NCBI GenBank assembly: GCA_900549755.1
Contig: URPQ01000049.1
Span: 1-14,769, forward strand
Length of the DNA: 14,769 nucleotides
Origin: an uncultured Oscillospiraceae bacterium
GTDB lineage: Bacteria > Bacillota > Clostridia > Oscillospirales > Acutalibacteraceae
Reading direction: 5' to 3'
In this document: positions 11,673 to 14,769 of the stretch, piece after piece
Layout: each line of letters begins with the position of its first letter
How positions within the stretch are numbered: position 1 is the stretch's first letter
Made by a program: the position numbers and the translations under genes
The notes under the pieces: model-generated
The model's input: the letters and a program-made list of their open reading frames with translations, nothing else
Told to the model about the DNA's origin: nothing
Databases searched by the model: none

Positions 11673-14339
11673 ATGAATTTTTCTTATTCCAAGCAGACCC
11701 TTTTGCGCCCGCAAAAGGAAAAATATCTTTCTGCGTTTTTTATAGCGCTTACCGTGGCGGCGGCGCTTTTTGTACCGTATATGATTATGGGTGAGGGGTA
11801 TTTCACCTTTTACGGTGATTTTAACGTGCAGCAAATTCCGTTTTATATGCAGTGCCACAAGGCGGTGAAATCGGGCAATATTTTCTGGAGCTGGACTACC
11901 GACCTCGGCGCTAATTTTATAGGCTCATACAGCTTTTACCTGCTCGGCAGCCCGTTTTTCTGGCTCACCATACCATTCCCCAACTGGATGGTGCCCTACC
12001 TTATGGGACCACTTCTCATACTTAAATTTGCCTGTGCCGCGTTTACTTCGTATTTCTACATTCGCCGCTTTACGAGAACCCCGCAGGCTGCACGGCTGGG
12101 TGCGTTGCTTTACGCTTTCTCTGGCTTTTCTGTTTATAATATATTCTTTAATCACTTTCACGAGGCGATTATCGCTTTTCCTATTTTGCTTTTGGCGCTT
12201 GAGCAGTTAATAACCGAAAACCGCCGTATCGTTTTCGCGCTCAGTGTTGCGCTTTGCGCCGTTACAAATTACTTTTTCTTCTTCGGAATGGTCGTTTTCA
12301 CGGTAATTTATTTCTTCGTGCGGCTTTTCTCGGGCGATATAAAGGTGAAATTTTCCCGCTTTATCGCGCTTATTTTTGAGGCGGTTCTCGGCGTTTGCCT
12401 TTCCGCTTTCCTCTTATTACCGAGTATTCTCGCTATAATTGACAACACCCGCGTTTCAAGCATTTTGCTCGGGTGGAACGCCATTATGTACGGCAAGGAG
12501 CAGATATACGGCAATATAATAGAGTGTTTCTTCTTCCCGCCCGATATTCCCGCCCGACCCGTGTTCTTCCCCGGCGCTAACGTCAAGTGGTCTTCCCTCG
12601 GGGGCTGGCTGCCGCTTTTCAGTATGGTGGGCGTTTTCGTCTGGTTTTCGCAAAGGAAAAACCACTGGCTTAAAAGAGTTATGGGCATTTGCATTTTTAT
12701 GGCTATGGTGCCGTTTCTCAACAGCGCGTTTTACGCTTTTAACACCTCGTATTACGCGCGGTGGTTCTATATGCCCATACTTATGATGTGCCTTGCAACC
12801 GTTTCTTTAACAGAGGACAGCACCGTAAACTGGCGCTCGGGCTACAAATGGGTTTTGGGTATTACACTGGCAATTTCGCTTGTTATCGGCTTTTTCCCGC
12901 AGGAGGATACCGAGCACGAGGGCAAGTATATTTTCGGGCTTTACTCGCAGAGCGACGACGGTATGTACGTTTTCCGTTTTTGGATAACCTGCGCCGTTGC
13001 TGTTTTGAGCCTTATAATACTGGGTATGCTGCTTAATGTGCTTAAAACCGACCGTCAGGCGTTTTACAGGGGCGCCACCGCCTGCGTTTGCATTATAACC
13101 GTAGTTTACGGCAATATATTTATCGCCTGCGGGCGCTCGCATTCCTATGAAATTAAAGAGGTTATGATTGATAAGCTGATTGAGGGCAAGGTTGACCTTG
13201 AAAAGAGCGATAACTACCGCATAGACGTATACGACGGGGTTGACAACACCTCAATGTATTTAGGCTACCCCGGTATTAACGCCTTTCACTCGGTAGTGCC
13301 CGCCTCTATTTTTGAGTTTTACGATTATATAGGCGTTGAGCGCAGCGTGGGCAGCCGCCCCGATACCGACCAGGCGGCAATTCGCCCCCTGCTTTCGGTA
13401 AAATACCTTTTAAACCGTAAGGACAGCGACGCAAAGAGCTTTCTTGATGAAGACGACGAGCCGAAAATGCCGAATTACGAATATTTAAAAACCGACGGCG
13501 GCTACTACGTTTACGAAAACAAGAACTACATTCCCTACGGCTTTTCGTATGATTATTATATGAGCTATGATTTCTGCGATGAATACTCAAAATCAAGCCG
13601 CGCGGCAATGATGCTCAAAGCCATACTTTTAACCGATGAACAGATAGAAAAGTATAAGGACATTCTTGAAAATATAGATCAGCTTGAAATGCCGCCGTTC
13701 GGCAGTGACGAGACAGGCACTACCCTCTCGCAGACCGACAGCGCTATGGAGTACGACTGCGAAAAGCTGCGCGAAACTGCGGCTTATAATTTCAAGCGCG
13801 ATAACACAGGCTTTACGGCAGACGTAACAAGAGACCGTGAAAACTTAGTATTCTTCTCTGTGCCGTATGATAAGGGCTGGAGCGCCACCGTAAACGGCGA
13901 ACCCGCCGAAATTGAAAAGGTAAACGCCGGGTTTATGGCGGTTAAGGTAGGCGCGGGCAGCAGCCGCATACGCTTTGAGTATAAGACCCCCGAGCTTGTT
14001 TCGGGGCTTGAAATAACGGGTGCCGCAGCAATACTTCTGCTTATATACCTGCTCTTCTTTAAGCTGTACTCCAAAAAGCACCCGTCGGATAATGCCTACC
14101 CCGAGGGCGACCGCCTTATTGAAAAATGGCGCGCACAGGATCGCGAAGAAGCCGAGCGCATACTCGCCTCCACCTTCCCCGAGGATATAAAGCCGAGCAT
14201 TTTGGACGACGATACCGCGCCGGATATTGATATACCGCATATTGAAGAGGGCTTCAGCGGCGGATTTACCATTGATACCGACCTTTTCGGGAACAGCGAT
14301 AACGACGATAACGACGATAACGGCAGCAAGGAGGAATAA
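11673..14339 (+). CDS. YfhO-family multi-spanning membrane protein
   Basis: An 888-residue polytopic membrane protein. The N-terminal half holds about a dozen hydrophobic helices with the YfhO-type early motif GDFNVQQIPFYMQCHKAVKS and GSYSFYLLGSPFFWL (about 45-95). Residues roughly 490-765 form a large soluble, presumably extracellular region ending in VPYDKGWSATVNGEPAEIEK, typical of this family, followed by the last helix (about 775-793). In Bacillus subtilis YfhO takes part in glycosylation of lipoteichoic acid; related proteins are predicted GT-C-type transferases. The exact role here is inferred. The cytoplasmic tail of about 90 residues is acidic and ends in a GATAACGAC repeat. The frame allows an ATG at 11664, but AAGGA touches it; the ATG at 11673 has AGGA 8 bases upstream, so I chose it. 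No CsbB-like partner glycosyltransferase is in the window. Confidence 0.88.
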   Translation: MNFSYSKQTLLRPQKEKYLSAFFIALTVAAALFVPYMIMGEGYFTFYGDFNVQQIPFYMQCHKAVKSGNIFWSWTTDLGANFIGSYSFYLLGSPFFWLTIPFPNWMVPYLMGPLLILKFACAAFTSYFYIRRFTRTPQAARLGALLYAFSGFSVYNIFFNHFHEAIIAFPILLLALEQLITENRRIVFALSVALCAVTNYFFFFGMVVFTVIYFFVRLFSGDIKVKFSRFIALIFEAVLGVCLSAFLLLPSILAIIDNTRVSSILLGWNAIMYGKEQIYGNIIECFFFPPDIPARPVFFPGANVKWSSLGGWLPLFSMVGVFVWFSQRKNHWLKRVMGICIFMAMVPFLNSAFYAFNTSYYARWFYMPILMMCLATVSLTEDSTVNWRSGYKWVLGITLAISLVIGFFPQEDTEHEGKYIFGLYSQSDDGMYVFRFWITCAVAVLSLIILGMLLNVLKTDRQAFYRGATACVCIITVVYGNIFIACGRSHSYEIKEVMIDKLIEGKVDLEKSDNYRIDVYDGVDNTSMYLGYPGINAFHSVVPASIFEFYDYIGVERSVGSRPDTDQAAIRPLLSVKYLLNRKDSDAKSFLDEDDEPKMPNYEYLKTDGGYYVYENKNYIPYGFSYDYYMSYDFCDEYSKSSRAAMMLKAILLTDEQIEKYKDILENIDQLEMPPFGSDETGTTLSQTDSAMEYDCEKLRETAAYNFKRDNTGFTADVTRDRENLVFFSVPYDKGWSATVNGEPAEIEKVNAGFMAVKVGAGSSRIRFEYKTPELVSGLEITGAAAILLLIYLLFFKLYSKKHPSDNAYPEGDRLIEKWRAQDREEAERILASTFPEDIKPSILDDDTAPDIDIPHIEEGFSGGFTIDTDLFGNSDNDDNDDNGSKEE
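14298..14324 (+). repeat. 9-base in-frame tandem repeat, GATAACGAC
   Basis: Two exact copies (14298-14306, 14307-14315) and a third with one change (14316-14324) encode Asp-Asn-Asp units near the C-terminus of the YfhO-family protein. It may vary in copy number by slippage without frameshift. Confidence 0.8.
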
Positions 14340-14341
14340 TT

Positions 14342-14769
14342 ATGCAAAACTCACGCAAGGTAATAAAGCTGTGCCGCATACTCACCGAAGTATCAATAGC
14401 GCTTTTAATAATTATAACCGTGTTTCTGCCGTTCGGAATTTCGTGGTATGTTGAAACCATGCACCGTTCGCAAACGCTGCCCGCCACCGTTATGGTGACC
14501 TGCTACCCCTGCGCGCCCTTTGTGGGCATTGCGCTTTTCATGCTGCGCAGAATACTCATACGCGCATATGACGGCGTGTTCTTTACGGGTGCCAACTCAA
14601 AGGATATAAGGGTAATATCGGGCTGCTGCGCCGTTATAGCGGTTATAACCCTAATTGCGGGGCGGTATTACCTGCCGTTTTATATCGTGGGCTTTACCTT
14701 TGCCTTTTTGGCGCTGCTCACCTTTTCGGCAAACGCCAATTTGGCGGCGGCAAACGAAAAGTTGAATAA
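14342..14769 (+). CDS. DUF2975-like small membrane protein, partial (3' end outside window)
   Basis: ATG at 14342, two bases after the stop of the YfhO-family gene, with a perfect AAGGAGG site inside that gene's last codons. 142 codons are open to the window edge; the TAA at 14767-14769 is out of frame. Four hydrophobic helices are visible (about 12-35, 48-70, 92-109, 111-130), with a DGVFFTGANSKDIRVISGCC link between the second and third and a polar ANLAAANEKLN end. This layout resembles DUF2975 proteins, which are about 160 residues long and often followed by a small Cro/CI-type regulator gene with which they form a module. The function is unknown. The end of the gene is likely within a few tens of codons. 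The match to DUF2975 is from pattern memory. Confidence 0.65.
   Translation, partial: MQNSRKVIKLCRILTEVSIALLIIITVFLPFGISWYVETMHRSQTLPATVMVTCYPCAPFVGIALFMLRRILIRAYDGVFFTGANSKDIRVISGCCAVIAVITLIAGRYYLPFYIVGFTFAFLALLTFSANANLAAANEKLN

Noticed and set aside
11490..11858. A 122-codon minus-strand frame spanning the divergent yfbR/yfhO promoters
   Set aside because: It crosses two near-consensus promoters and both real gene starts, and its product is a basic, patternless sequence.
13845..14240. A 131-codon minus-strand frame inside the YfhO-family gene
   Set aside because: Antisense shadow in a coding region with strong codon bias on the plus strand.
14767..14769. TAA at the very end of the window as the stop of the DUF2975-like gene
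   Set aside because: The gene's frame reads TTG AAT AA at the end, so this TAA is out of frame and the gene continues past the window.
1..14769. CRISPR array, insertion sequence, prophage or defence gene cluster
   Set aside because: No evenly spaced direct repeats, no transposase or integrase, and no nuclease, helicase or toxin gene pairs other than the housekeeping RadA were found. Gene content and codon use look uniform.

Overview
The window looks like ordinary chromosome from a low-to-mid GC member of the Firmicutes, most likely Clostridia of the Oscillospiraceae/Ruminococcaceae type. This is an inference from strong AGGAGG-type ribosome binding sites, near-consensus sigma-A promoters, a CwlD-like amidase, a YfhO protein and a clostridial-style SerA. 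I see no rRNA, tRNA, CRISPR array, insertion sequence, phage gene or integrase. Both ends cut through genes: the first gene runs off at base 1 and the last at base 14769.

Layout. (1) 1-1384, minus: a PucR/CdaR-type regulator followed by an unrecognised partial gene that overlaps it by 8 bases. (2) 1579-2031, plus: a small heat-shock protein. Its promoter lies back to back with the regulator's promoter, and a bidirectional terminator follows it. (3) 2117-4359, minus: serC-serA, the first two steps of phosphorylated serine biosynthesis, translationally coupled, with a perfect TTGACA-N17-TATAAT promoter. (4) 4582-5907, plus: a MATE transporter with its own strong promoter. (5) 5904-6467: a small cupin (minus) whose stop codon is interlocked with that of the MATE gene, then a 44-residue cysteine-rich protein (plus). 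(6) 6460-8541, minus: a cwlD-like amidase and radA, abutting, driven by a clear promoter at 8625-8653. (7) 8542-8958: a 417-base gap that holds the cwlD promoter, a 9-codon ORF with an ideal ribosome binding site next to a long inverted repeat, and three consecutive hairpins, the last of which is a rho-independent terminator. (8) 8959-11593, minus: a three-gene operon of a YfbR-type 5'-deoxynucleotidase, a protein that reads as two SCP2-like repeats, and a class III aminotransferase related to glutamate-1-semialdehyde aminomutase. (9) 11673-14769, plus: a large YfhO-family membrane protein and, 2 bases later, a partial DUF2975-like membrane protein. The promoters of (8) and (9) are interleaved in 34 bases.

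Most genes are housekeeping: serine synthesis, DNA repair, cell-wall hydrolysis, nucleotide clean-up, chaperone and efflux. I did not find a convincing new defence or mobile system. The points most worth a second look are the yfbR / tandem-SCP2 / aminotransferase operon, whose joint purpose I cannot name; the cysteine-rich small protein; the structured short transcript unit at 8680-8796; and two compact divergent promoter pairs in which only one polymerase may be able to bind at a time.
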